Notes under the pieces: generated by a model
The model's input: only the letters and a program-made list of their open reading frames with translations
Told to the model about the DNA's origin: nothing
Database searches by the model: none
Program-made: the position numbers and the translations under genes
Part shown: positions 1 to 7,901 of the stretch, piece by piece
Layout: each line of letters opens with the position of its first letter
Numbering within the stretch: position 1 is the stretch's first letter
Source: Halomonas sp.
GTDB taxonomy: Bacteria; Pseudomonadota; Gammaproteobacteria; Pseudomonadales; Halomonadaceae
Assembly (NCBI RefSeq): GCF_011050415.1
Contig: NZ_DRFS01000024.1
Coordinates: 400,212 to 464,211 of the forward strand
Direction: 5' to 3'
DNA length: 64,000 nt

Positions 1-806
1 ATTGCGCTAATCCGCTCGCGACCTTCTGCAAGGCGACGGTGCAGTACACCATTGGCAATCAGGCAGATCAGGCTGTTGGCGGTGGCGTAGCTATCAAACG
101 CCGAGAGGCTTTCCAGCGGTGTTTCAAAAAACCACGTTACTTGTGAAGCGAAATTGACCGCGGTGGGGTCAGCCAGTAAGGCTACCTTGGCAGGTGAGCG
201 CTCAAGTGCATCAATTAGCGAAGCAAATGCCGCTGGGCGGCGGCGAAAACCAAACAGCACCACCACATCCTGCTCTGTGAGATCGACAATTTCTTCCGCT
301 AACGACTGGTTTGGATGAGGAACCACCCTCACCTGGGTACGCGCCTGAATCAACTGCTGGCGAAAGTGCATCGCTAAGGGATAGCTGTTACGAAACCCGA
401 TCACTACTACATGGCGCGCCCCATTGAGGCGCTCCACCAAGGCAGCAAACTGCTCCGTGGCAATGCCATTTAAGCAGCGCTGCAGATTATCCTGCTCGCG
501 CTGAAGATGGCGCTGAAAGGGTGCCCCGGCCTCTTCCTGCATGGCATTGGCATCGATTACCAACGGCACACCCAGATTACGCAATTGGCGGGCGTGATCC
601 TTAACGGTGCGGTAACTCTCGAACCCCAGCCGCTTGAATAAGCGGCTGACGGTCGACTTGGAAACGCCGGTTAAGCGCGCCAAATCGGCTGCGCTATACA
701 CCGCCAAATCGTCAAAGTGGTCGAGGATAAAACTTGCTACGCGCTGCTCCTGGGCACTTAATTCGTCAAATTGAGCAGTAATTCGCTGTCCTATATGCGG
801 TGTCAT
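1..806 (-). CDS. MurR/RpiR-family transcriptional regulator (C-terminus cut by window edge)
   Basis: Reading the minus strand from the ATG at 806 gives an uninterrupted frame to the window edge (268 codons). It has an N-terminal RpiR helix-turn-helix (around residues 35-55, motif TGVSKSTVSRLFKRLGF) followed by an SIS sugar-isomerase-like ligand domain (VVVIGFRNSYPLAMHFR, then VVVLFGFRRR). An AGGA lies 5 nt before the start. It sits 24 nt downstream of puuE on the same strand, so the two are probably cotranscribed. RpiR-type regulators (for example HpxU of Klebsiella) control allantoin catabolism in other bacteria, so a role in ureide regulation is a reasonable inference. The ligand is unknown. 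Confidence 0.85.
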   Translation of the reverse strand, partial: MTPHIGQRITAQFDELSAQEQRVASFILDHFDDLAVYSAADLARLTGVSKSTVSRLFKRLGFESYRTVKDHARQLRNLGVPLVIDANAMQEEAGAPFQRHLQREQDNLQRCLNGIATEQFAALVERLNGARHVVVIGFRNSYPLAMHFRQQLIQARTQVRVVPHPNQSLAEEIVDLTEQDVVVLFGFRRRPAAFASLIDALERSPAKVALLADPTAVNFASQVTWFFETPLESLSAFDSYATANSLICLIANGVLHRRLAEGRERISA

Positions 807-830
807 AACATCCTATTTTACATGGTCATA

Positions 831-1769
831 TCAACGCTTTGGCGCTGGATGATGCTCGGCCCAGTGGCGAGCAATATCGACACGCCGGGCAACCCAAACG
901 CGGTCATGGGTTTCGATGTAATCCAAAAAGCGCTGCAGCGCACGAAAACGCCCCGGGCGCCCCAATAAGCGGCAATGCATACCGATTGAGAGCATCTTAG
1001 GCGCCTCCTCCCCTTCCGCGTAAAGCACATCAAAGGCATCACGAAGGTAAGTAAAGAAGTGATCCGCGGTGTTAAAACCCTGCGGGGCGGCAAAGCGCAT
1101 ATCGTTGCTGTCTAAAGTATAAGGCACGATCAAATGGTTATGCTCGCTGCCCTGGCTATCGGTGACCTGGGTCCAGAAGGGCAAGTCATCGCCGTAGTAG
1201 TCGCTATCGTAAAGGAAACCGCCCTCATCCAACACTAAGCGGCGAGTATTGGGGCTATCGCGACCGGTATACCAGCCTTGAGGCTTCTCACCGTAAAGGC
1301 GCTGAAATATCTCCATGGCCTGCTGAAGATGCTCACGTTCCACATGCTCGGAGACTTCCTGATAGTGAATCCAGCGGTAGCCGTGGCAGGCGATCTCGTG
1401 GCCTAACTCTTTAAAAGCATGGGCGACGTCAGGGTTGCGCTCCAGCGCCATGGCCACACCAAACACTGTGAGCGGCAGGTCGCGTTTTTCAAACTCACGC
1501 AGAATGCGCCATACCCCGGCGCGGGAGCCATATTCATAAATCGACTCCATGCTCAAATGGCGGTCAGGGTAAGCGGGAGCGCCGATAATTTCAGATAGAA
1601 ACTGCTCTGAGCCGGAATCGCCATGCAATACGCAGTTCTCGCCACCCTCTTCGTAATTGAGCACAAACTGCACGGCTATTTTCGCGTTGCCGGGCCAGTT
1701 GGCGTGGGGCGGATTGCGCCCGTAACCGATCAAATCGCGGGGGTAATGGCCATTCGAGGATAACGACAT
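831..1769 (-). CDS. puuE: Allantoinase PuuE (polysaccharide-deacetylase fold)
   Basis: The 312-residue protein matches the metal-independent PuuE allantoinases (about 308 aa), which hydrolyse S-allantoin to allantoate and are unrelated to the amidohydrolase AllB. Diagnostic stretches are the N-terminal YPRDLIGYGRNPP, AVQFVLNYEEGGE near residue 35, the RAGVWRILREFEKR segment, and HEIACHGYRWIHYQ near 125, which belongs to the NodB-like deacetylase core. It lies divergent from the racemase/permease genes, with a TTGTATACAA palindrome 72 nt upstream of its start. It continues the pathway of puuD, uraH and uraD found 18 kb away in this window. No ureidoglycolate- or allantoate-processing gene is visible. 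Confidence 0.93.
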   Translation of the reverse strand: MSLSSNGHYPRDLIGYGRNPPHANWPGNAKIAVQFVLNYEEGGENCVLHGDSGSEQFLSEIIGAPAYPDRHLSMESIYEYGSRAGVWRILREFEKRDLPLTVFGVAMALERNPDVAHAFKELGHEIACHGYRWIHYQEVSEHVEREHLQQAMEIFQRLYGEKPQGWYTGRDSPNTRRLVLDEGGFLYDSDYYGDDLPFWTQVTDSQGSEHNHLIVPYTLDSNDMRFAAPQGFNTADHFFTYLRDAFDVLYAEGEEAPKMLSIGMHCRLLGRPGRFRALQRFLDYIETHDRVWVARRVDIARHWAEHHPAPKR

Positions 1770-1840
1770 GGGTAGCTCCTTTTAACTCATATTCTAGCTA
1801 GATCACCGATGAGGAAAATGCCGGTGAAATAGAAAAGTAT

Positions 1841-1850
1841 TTGTATACAA
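1841..1850. promoter_or_regulatory. Operator-like palindrome TTGTATACAA upstream of puuE
   Basis: A perfect 10-bp palindrome, extended to 12 bp (TTTGTATACAAA, 1840-1851), lies 72 nt before puuE in the 309-bp divergent intergenic region 1770-2078. The same motif recurs at 2034, 17882, 20735 and 21392, with weaker copies near 18023 and 18045. Apart from these operators I see no gene in the intergenic region. The binding protein is inferred, not shown: the GntR protein at 18368-19084 is the best candidate. Confidence 0.6.
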
Positions 1851-2033
1851 AATAGCCACATTACTAGCGAACCGCAATCCAGCCTCTGTCTAATCCGCTG
1901 AGATCCATACAGTTTCTATGCTTAAGCCGCTTCAAGCCCTTGAATCCTGAACGAATGGTCAAACTATCAGCCTGCATTCTTGTTAACAATCCACGCTTTA
2001 TAAACTTGCGCGGTGCTAGAAAGCGCCCTATTT

Positions 2034-2043
2034 TTGTATACAA
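2034..2043. promoter_or_regulatory. Operator-like palindrome TTGTATACAA upstream of the racemase gene
   Basis: This second perfect TTGTATACAA in the puuE/racemase intergenic region ends 35 nt before the GTG start at 2079. That is close enough to overlap the promoter or the early transcript. See the copy at 1841. Confidence 0.6.
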
Positions 2044-2078
2044 GAAAAGTTATATTGTTTACATGTGGAAGAATTATT

Positions 2079-2834
2079 GTGCATATACGAATTATTAATC
2101 CCAATACCACGGCCTCAATGACCGCAGCTATTCACCAAGCCGCTCAGCAGCAGGCGGCCCCTGGCACCACGGTCAGCGCCTCCCAACCTGAGGCTGGACC
2201 CGTCTCCATCGAAAGCCATTTTGATGAAGTGATCAGCGCGGTAGGGGTTGCCGAAGAAGTTCTTAAGGGCGAGCGCGAAGGCAATATCGATGCCTATGTG
2301 GTGGCCTGTTTTGGCGACCCCGGCCTGCTGGCTGCGCGTGAGCTAACCCGCGCCCCAGTTATTGGCATTGCCGAAGCGGCCTTCCATTTAGCCACGTTGA
2401 TCAGCACCCGCTTTTCTATCGTCACCACCTTAGGCCGCACCGGCATTATCGCTGAGCATCTGCTTCAACAGTACGGCTTTAGTCATCACTGCCGCCGCAT
2501 TCGCGCCGCTGAAATTCCCGTGCTGGATCTTGAGCACCACCCTGAAGCGGCGTTTACCCGCATTGTGGAAGAGTGCTGCCGCGCCCGGGATGAGGATGAC
2601 ATTGGCGCCATCGTTCTTGGCTGCGGCGGCATGGCGAATTTGACCCAACAGATTAGTCGCGAAGTTGGCCTACCCGTCGTGGAAGGGGTTAGCGCAGCGC
2701 TTAAATTAGCCGAATCCCTGGTAAGCCTGGGGCTTTACACCAGCAAACATGGCGATTTGGCCTATCCAAGACCGAAAACCTTTACCGGTAAATTTGCTGG
2801 GCTTTCAGAGCTTTCACTGCCGTTTAAACCATGA
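2079..2834 (+). CDS. Asp/Glu/hydantoin racemase family protein, probable allantoin racemase
   Basis: The 251-residue cofactor-independent racemase has the family's N-terminal IRIINPNTTASMT and the two cysteines that act as paired acid/base catalysts: C77 in VVACFGDPG and C182 in VLGCGGM. The family includes HyuE hydantoin racemase and the allantoin racemase HpxA, which interconverts R- and S-allantoin. The GTG at 2079 is chosen because the conserved fold starts there and GGAAG lies 7 nt upstream. An in-frame upstream start at 2013 would add 22 unconserved residues. Placement between puuE and two NCS1 permeases favours allantoin over hydantoin as substrate. Confidence 0.85.
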   Translation: MHIRIINPNTTASMTAAIHQAAQQQAAPGTTVSASQPEAGPVSIESHFDEVISAVGVAEEVLKGEREGNIDAYVVACFGDPGLLAARELTRAPVIGIAEAAFHLATLISTRFSIVTTLGRTGIIAEHLLQQYGFSHHCRRIRAAEIPVLDLEHHPEAAFTRIVEECCRARDEDDIGAIVLGCGGMANLTQQISREVGLPVVEGVSAALKLAESLVSLGLYTSKHGDLAYPRPKTFTGKFAGLSELSLPFKP

Positions 2835-2986
2835 AAAAGAAACACCAATAACGAGCAAAACATTTAATAACAAAACTTAAGCACCACTTTAAAAACAAGC
2901 ACGTCCATTAGCACGCCACGCCGCAAGCGTCTCCGGGCTTTTTAGCCGGGAATTAATAAAACCCATAATCTTGCGAGGACGACATC

Positions 2987-4345
2987 ATGAGCGCTACAAA
3001 CTCCGCTCTTGCGTCAGAAGAACGGCCCGATTCTGGGTCGAAAGCACTTGGGGCTGAAAGCCTGGCCCCGCAACACACCCGGATAATGGGGCGCAGCTCC
3101 TATTTTCTGGCCTGGTTCGGCGGCTGCGTTTCCATTGGCACCTTCGCCATGGGCTCCAGCGTGGTCGGCACCTTAAATCTGTTACAAGCAACGCTGGCCA
3201 TCGCCATTGGTTGCTTTGTGATCGGTATAGCACTCGCCATTAACGGGGCGGCGGGTTACAAGTACGGCATTCCGTTTATGGTGCAAGCACGCAGTGCCTT
3301 TGGCTTCACCGGTACACGTTTACCCGGCTTAGTGCGCGCAGTGCCTGCGGTGGTGTGGTACGGCTTTCAAAGCTGGATTGGCGCGGGGGCACTGAATATG
3401 GTGTCGGCCACCCTATTTGGCTTCGACAACCTTATCTTCTACTTCATTACCTTTCAGTTCCTACAGATCGGCCTGTCGGTGATGGGCTTCCAGGGCATCA
3501 AGTGGTTAGAGAATATCGGCAGCGCCTTTATCCTCGCCTCGCTGGTCTATATGTTCTACGCCACGGTGCAGCGCTATGGCGATGAGCTTTCCGCCAGTCT
3601 GCTGACCATGGAAGGCTCCTGGGGCATGCCCTTCTGGGGCGCGACCATGCTGTTTTTGGGCATCTACAGCACCATGATGCTTAACGTTAGTGACTACTCC
3701 CGGGAACATAAAAAAGGCACCCCCCAGAGCCTACTCACCACTATTTATGCCATGTCGATTCTGCCCTGCACGCTGTTTATGGGCTTGATCGGTTATATGG
3801 TCTCGCAAGCCACTGGCACCGCCGATCCTATTCAGGTATTTGCCAACGCAGTGGACAATACCCCGCTGTTGATGACCACCCTACTGTTTATCGCCTTTGC
3901 CCAGGTCACCACCAACGTACTCAACAACGTAGTGCCCCCGACTTACGTGCTGATGGACGTATTTAAGATCAAGTTTTCGGTGGCCACGGTGATTGTTGGG
4001 CTACTGGCCTTCGCCACTTTCCCTTGGAAGTTGGTACAGCCCGGCTCCGCAGCGGGCCTGCAAATGTTTGTGCAGACCTACTCGGCCTTTTTAGGTCCGA
4101 TCTTCGCCATTCTGGTGGTCGATTATTACGTTGTTCGCCGCCGCACATTGGATATCAACAAGCTTTATGACCCCGAGGGCCCTTACAAAGGTTTCAACGC
4201 CGCTGCTCTGATCGCGACCGCGGTGGGCATTGTAGCGGCGCTCTCTTTCTCGGCAGTTTCCTGGTACGCCAGCCTGATACCTGCAGGCGTCACCTACTAC
4301 CTGCTGATGAAGTACTGGGCGCCCTGCCAGCGCTTTAACCAGTAA
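2987..4345 (+). CDS. NCS1 family nucleobase/ureide permease (first of pair)
   Basis: The 452-residue integral membrane protein is hydrophobic throughout, with about 12 predicted helices. NCS1 landmarks are KYGIPFMVQARSAFGFTG around residue 90, WYGFQSWIGAGAL around 125, LNVSDYSREHKKG around 230, and NVVPPTYVLMD followed by VDYYVVRRR near the C-terminus. The family comprises cation symporters for purines, cytosine, hydantoins and allantoin (Mhp1, PucI). Adjacency to an allantoin-type racemase and PuuE suggests a ureide or purine-base substrate. It lies 152 nt after the racemase and 27 nt before a second NCS1 gene, so the three are likely one transcript. Confidence 0.88.
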   Translation: MSATNSALASEERPDSGSKALGAESLAPQHTRIMGRSSYFLAWFGGCVSIGTFAMGSSVVGTLNLLQATLAIAIGCFVIGIALAINGAAGYKYGIPFMVQARSAFGFTGTRLPGLVRAVPAVVWYGFQSWIGAGALNMVSATLFGFDNLIFYFITFQFLQIGLSVMGFQGIKWLENIGSAFILASLVYMFYATVQRYGDELSASLLTMEGSWGMPFWGATMLFLGIYSTMMLNVSDYSREHKKGTPQSLLTTIYAMSILPCTLFMGLIGYMVSQATGTADPIQVFANAVDNTPLLMTTLLFIAFAQVTTNVLNNVVPPTYVLMDVFKIKFSVATVIVGLLAFATFPWKLVQPGSAAGLQMFVQTYSAFLGPIFAILVVDYYVVRRRTLDINKLYDPEGPYKGFNAAALIATAVGIVAALSFSAVSWYASLIPAGVTYYLLMKYWAPCQRFNQ

Positions 4346-4372
4346 CGCCAACTCAAACAACGAGCTAATCCA

Positions 4373-5857
4373 ATGAAAGAGAGCACGCCAAGTAGCGATC
4401 TGGATATAAAGCATATCGATCCTACGCTATATAACGAAGACCTTGCGCCGCTGAAACCCCAGGATCGTAACTGGGGCGCGTTTGAGATCTTTAACGTCTG
4501 GTCTAACGATATCCAGAGCCTGTTCGGTTACACCCTGGCCGCCTCGCTGTTTTTAACCTACGGCCTTAACGGCTGGGCGGTGATGGCAGCAATTATTCTG
4601 GCCGGTGTGATTGTGATGTTTTTGGTCAACCTTACCGGTAAGCCCAGCGTTAAATACGGCATTCCATTCCCGGTAATGGTGCGCGCCAGCATGGGGGTGC
4701 GGGGCGCTAACTTGCCCGCGATGCTGCGCGCCATTGTGGGGATTTTCTGGTACGGCGTGCAGACCTACTTCGCCTCCACCGCCGTCACGCTACTGATTAC
4801 CGCCTTTTATGGCGCAGGCGATGGCAGCACGTTCCTCGGCCTTTCCGGCGTGGCTTGGGTGTCGTTTGTGATTGTGTGGCTGTTTCAGATCGCTATTTTC
4901 TGGCAGGGCATCGAGCGTATTAAACACTTCCTTAACTGGGCAGGCCCGATGGTCTACGTAGTGATGCTGGTGCTGATGATCATTGTTTGGTTCCAAGCGG
5001 GAAGCGAGCTGATCCCCGCCATTGGCACTATTTTTAGCGGTGACGGTGAAACCAGCGGCAGCTCAATCACCGCCTTTATGGCGATTGTGGGTACCATGGT
5101 GGCGTATTTTGCAGCGGTGGTGATCAACTTCGGTGACTTCACCCGCTTTGTAAAAACCGAACGCCAAATGAAGCTGGGTAACCTGCTGGGCTTGCCACTT
5201 AACGTCGCGTTTTTCTCATTTATCGCGCTGATTATTACCGCAGGCACTCTGGTGCTGTTTGGCGAGGCATTGACCAACCCTGCTGATATCGTTGAGCGGG
5301 TCGATTCATTGCCGCTGACAATTGTCGCCGCCCTCACCTTCTTTGCCGCCACGGTAGGCATCAATCTGGTCGCTAACTTTATTCCCCCCGCTTACGACCT
5401 GGCCAACCTGTTCCCAAGCAAAATCAGCTTTAAGATGGGCGGCCTGATTACCGCGGTAATCGCATTCTTTGTCGGCGCGCTATGGCTTTCAGTCATCAGC
5501 CAGATTGGCGTCCCCGGCTTTGTGAATGCACTAGGTGCCGCCGTCGCGCCCTTCTACGGCATTATCGTGGTCGACTACTATCTGATTAAGCGCGAAAACC
5601 TCAACATGCAGGAGCTATTCTCATCAGCACCGGGCGGCGCCTACTACTACGTAAACGGCTGGAACACCCGCGCCCTTATCGCCTTCGGCGGTGCAGCGCT
5701 GTTCTCGCTTTCGACTGTGTTAGTCCCCGCACTTTCAGGCCTTGGCGGTTTTGGCTGGATGATTGGTGCAGCGCTAGGTGGGTTGTTCTACTATTGGTTG
5801 ATGCGGCAGTTTAAGGTAGCGCCTGCGTTTGCTGAGGTGGGTCCTAAAATTAGCTGA
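4373..5857 (+). CDS. NCS1 family permease (second of pair), Mhp1/PucI-like
   Basis: The 494-residue NCS1 transporter has a cytoplasmic N-terminus carrying DLAPLKPQDRNWGAFEIFNVW, then KYGIPFPVMVRASMGVRG, FWYGVQTYFASTAVTLL, INFGDFTRFVK, NFIPPAYDLANLFP and VDYYLIKRENL. It is diverged enough from the neighbouring 2987-4345 protein that this is not a recent duplication, so the two probably differ in substrate (for example allantoin versus uracil or hydantoin). It is the last gene before a strong terminator. Confidence 0.88.
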   Translation: MKESTPSSDLDIKHIDPTLYNEDLAPLKPQDRNWGAFEIFNVWSNDIQSLFGYTLAASLFLTYGLNGWAVMAAIILAGVIVMFLVNLTGKPSVKYGIPFPVMVRASMGVRGANLPAMLRAIVGIFWYGVQTYFASTAVTLLITAFYGAGDGSTFLGLSGVAWVSFVIVWLFQIAIFWQGIERIKHFLNWAGPMVYVVMLVLMIIVWFQAGSELIPAIGTIFSGDGETSGSSITAFMAIVGTMVAYFAAVVINFGDFTRFVKTERQMKLGNLLGLPLNVAFFSFIALIITAGTLVLFGEALTNPADIVERVDSLPLTIVAALTFFAATVGINLVANFIPPAYDLANLFPSKISFKMGGLITAVIAFFVGALWLSVISQIGVPGFVNALGAAVAPFYGIIVVDYYLIKRENLNMQELFSSAPGGAYYYVNGWNTRALIAFGGAALFSLSTVLVPALSGLGGFGWMIGAALGGLFYYWLMRQFKVAPAFAEVGPKIS

Positions 5858-5869
5858 TTAGAAGCTCGT

Positions 5870-5907
5870 AAAAGCGCTATCGGTTTTGCCGATGGCGCTT
5901 TTTTTGG
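5870..5907 (+). terminator. Rho-independent terminator after the NCS1 pair
   Basis: An inverted repeat (AAAGCGCTATCGG / CCGATGGCGCTTT, small bulge, loop TTTTG) is followed by a run of T. It begins 13 nt after the second permease stop. Confidence 0.85.
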
Positions 5908-6250
5908 GTCAGGATTGGCGCGGTCATCTTGGCCCCTATCAGCTGTCTCTCATGGACATAGGAGGAAAATCATTTTTCAGTATTAATGCTCATCAAAATG
6001 AGATATTTTCGATCTAATGTGCTTATTTTCTGGATAGCATTTTATTAAAATAGTTAAAAAATGAGCTGCGAAAAGGGCATGTGTGTTTATGCGTAAGTTA
6101 AAAATAGTGACATTGAATTTTTATGCACATTCGCTCTTTCCCTGGCGGCTTTTATAAAGTAAATTTTAATATTTTTATTTAATATCAAAATTTATAAACC
6201 TTTAGAACGCTATTAATTCCCGATAAAAAGCGCATGTGCATGAATAAAGT
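5908..6250. other. AT-rich intergenic stretch, no gene seen
   Basis: These 343 bases become markedly AT-rich from about 5970 onward. They hold no coding frame with a credible start. The composition contrasts sharply with the permease genes to the left and marks the entry into the cassette-like block that starts near 6251. Confidence 0.6.
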
Positions 6251-6857
6251 GTTATACAAAACGGCCTAAAAATGAGCGAATTTGAGATAAAAATATTAAC
6301 TCCGGAAAACTGGGAGTTATACAAATCAGCTAGGCTGAAATCTCTAAGGGAATCGCCTGATTCTTTTGGCTCAATTTATGACCAGGAAGCCGTATTGTCA
6401 GATGCGGAATGGAAAACACGATTAGATCTTAAATTTCGGGACATTGATGCTTTGTCATTAATCGCAGAGATTGAGGGCCAACCCGTAGGCATTGCTTGGG
6501 GCTTCATACATAAACCAAACTTGCAAGTCGCGCACATCTATCAAATGTGGGTTTCACCAGAGTCGAGAGGTAAAGGTATAGCAAAATCCCTTCTGCTTAA
6601 AATTAAAGTATGGGCTCTATGCAGGGGGTGCAGTGTTATGGCGCTTGGCGTCACAACAAGCAACGAAGCGGCAGTTAATTTGTATAGAACTTTTGGTTTT
6701 GTCGCTGCAGGCCAGCTTGAGAAGTTGAGAGCTGACTCACCACTTTTGGTGCAGCCCATGACTATAGAGTTAAACAGCGTCGTATAAAAAATGGTTTAAA
6801 TCGTTCGCTACGCTCACTGGAAGGGGCTAAAACCCGTCCCTTAACCAAACGTTATGC
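6251..6857 (+). mobile_element. Possible integron gene-cassette unit (GNAT gene plus attC-like 3' end)
   Basis: GTTATAC at 6251 and GTTATGC at 6851, spaced exactly 600 bp, both resemble the integron R' core GTTRRRY. Between them lies a single gene without a recognisable ribosome-binding site. After the gene, about 70 bp are structured: GTATAAAAAATGG near the stop pairs imperfectly with CCAAACGTTATGC, and AAGGG/CCCTT forms an inner stem. That is the layout of a cassette with an attC site. No integrase gene is in the window and the left R'' box is a poor match, so this may be a relic or a chance resemblance. Confidence 0.4.
6272..6787 (+). CDS. GNAT family N-acetyltransferase
   Basis: The 171-residue protein has the acetyl-CoA-binding motif A of GNAT enzymes, MWVSPESRGKGIAKSLL, at about residues 92-108, followed by motif B (ALGVTTSNEAAVNLYRTFGFV). 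These enzymes transfer acetyl from acetyl-CoA to an amine, and the acceptor cannot be predicted here. Codon use is AT-rich compared with the flanking genes, there is no clear Shine-Dalgarno sequence before the ATG, and the gene lies in a cassette-like unit. All three suggest recent acquisition. Confidence 0.85.
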   Translation: MSEFEIKILTPENWELYKSARLKSLRESPDSFGSIYDQEAVLSDAEWKTRLDLKFRDIDALSLIAEIEGQPVGIAWGFIHKPNLQVAHIYQMWVSPESRGKGIAKSLLLKIKVWALCRGCSVMALGVTTSNEAAVNLYRTFGFVAAGQLEKLRADSPLLVQPMTIELNSVV

Positions 6858-6941
6858 ATAAGGTTGCCAAATCAGTAGTTCTCTATTTTCATACGATAAG
6901 AATTGGGAGTGACTTTTCCTCCGAAATCAACACCATTACCA

Positions 6942-7088
6942 ATGGTTACTCTCCGGCCAAACGCTTTGTTTGCGGGTGACAGAGCTCCTTCAAAAGAGGA
7001 GCTTGAAAAAATGCACCACTTGTCAAACGAACAATGCTTTATTACTAACTCGGTGAAAACAGAGGTAACCACTGAAATTAACGCTTAA
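6942..7088 (+). pseudogene. C-terminal fragment of an OsmC-family protein
   Basis: About 48 codons read MVTLRPNALFAGDRAPS, then an ELEKMHHLSNEQCFITNSVKTEV segment. This is the C-terminal strand-helix of OsmC-type organic hydroperoxide/stress proteins, including the conserved cysteine in QCFI. The roughly 90 N-terminal residues with the other redox cysteine are missing, and the frame upstream to 6903 does not resemble OsmC. The stop codon lies inside GCTTAAC (7083-7089), which matches the R'' core of integron attC sites. Probably a decayed cassette. Confidence 0.6.
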
Positions 7089-7157
7089 CAAGGCCCGTCA
7101 GTAACGCCCAGTGCAGCGGATGGCGGTGCTAAAATCAACAGGGGGAGTCAGCAATAA

Positions 7158-7784
7158 ATGGAAGAAATTAATTATCTACTTATTGTGGTATCTGCTTTTG
7201 CGGCGATTGCCAGCCCAGGCCCGGCAACACTCGCCATCGCCGGAACCTCTATGAGTCATGGTCGTTTCTTTGGTTTGTCTCTCGCAGCTGGTGTTCTTAC
7301 AGGGTCGTTAATTTGGTCTACTGCCGCCGCGTTTGGGCTTGCAGCAGTACTGCATACCAATGTTTGGGTGTTTGAAATTCTCAAGTACTGTGGTGCACTC
7401 TATCTTTTGTATTTAGCGTTTAAATCACTACGCTCCGCATTTAGCTCAACGCAATTAAATCTGCCTAAAAATAAAGCAGTCACATTAAAAGAAAACTACT
7501 TTAAAGGTTTACTAATCCATCTCACTAACCCAAAAGCAATTCTGTTTTTTGGTTCCCTTTACTCAATTGGTGTTCCCGCTACCGCACAGCCCATCGAGCT
7601 TATCTCTATCATTCTTGTAGTTGGCACAGTCAGTTTGACAATTTTCCTTGGTTATGCCGTTCTCTTCTCTAACAGCGTCGCTAGGAAAGTATACCTAAAA
7701 TCAAAAGTCGTCTTTGAGAGCGTATTTGCTCTGTTTTTTGGCGCGGTAGCCTTTAAGTTGCTGACAAGTGAAATCGCAAAATAG
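7158..7784 (+). CDS. LysE/RhtB family amino-acid exporter
   Basis: The 208-residue membrane protein has about six hydrophobic segments and the family N-terminus ASPGPATLAIAGTSMSHG (residues 19-36), with LTNPKAILFF around residue 123. Members export amino acids such as lysine, threonine or homoserine lactone, and the substrate here is unknown. GGGGGAG lies 9 nt before the ATG. The 3' end (GAGTTTTAACAAGTCG just after the stop) is again reminiscent of an attC left end, and composition is AT-richer than the next gene. Confidence 0.85.
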   Translation: MEEINYLLIVVSAFAAIASPGPATLAIAGTSMSHGRFFGLSLAAGVLTGSLIWSTAAAFGLAAVLHTNVWVFEILKYCGALYLLYLAFKSLRSAFSSTQLNLPKNKAVTLKENYFKGLLIHLTNPKAILFFGSLYSIGVPATAQPIELISIILVVGTVSLTIFLGYAVLFSNSVARKVYLKSKVVFESVFALFFGAVAFKLLTSEIAK

Positions 7785-7901
7785 AGTTTTAACAAGTCGT
7801 TGAGGTCGAAGAAACTTGCTTCAAGCCAAACATCCAAGCGTTGATGGAACTGAATCGCTGCGCAGCTTCAGCGCTAGCGCCTAGACGCCCGGTGCCGCCA
7901 A

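Noticed and set aside
2013..2078. Upstream extension of the racemase gene
   Set aside because: The added residues are unlike the family, and they cover the TTGTATACAA site and the Shine-Dalgarno of the GTG at 2079.
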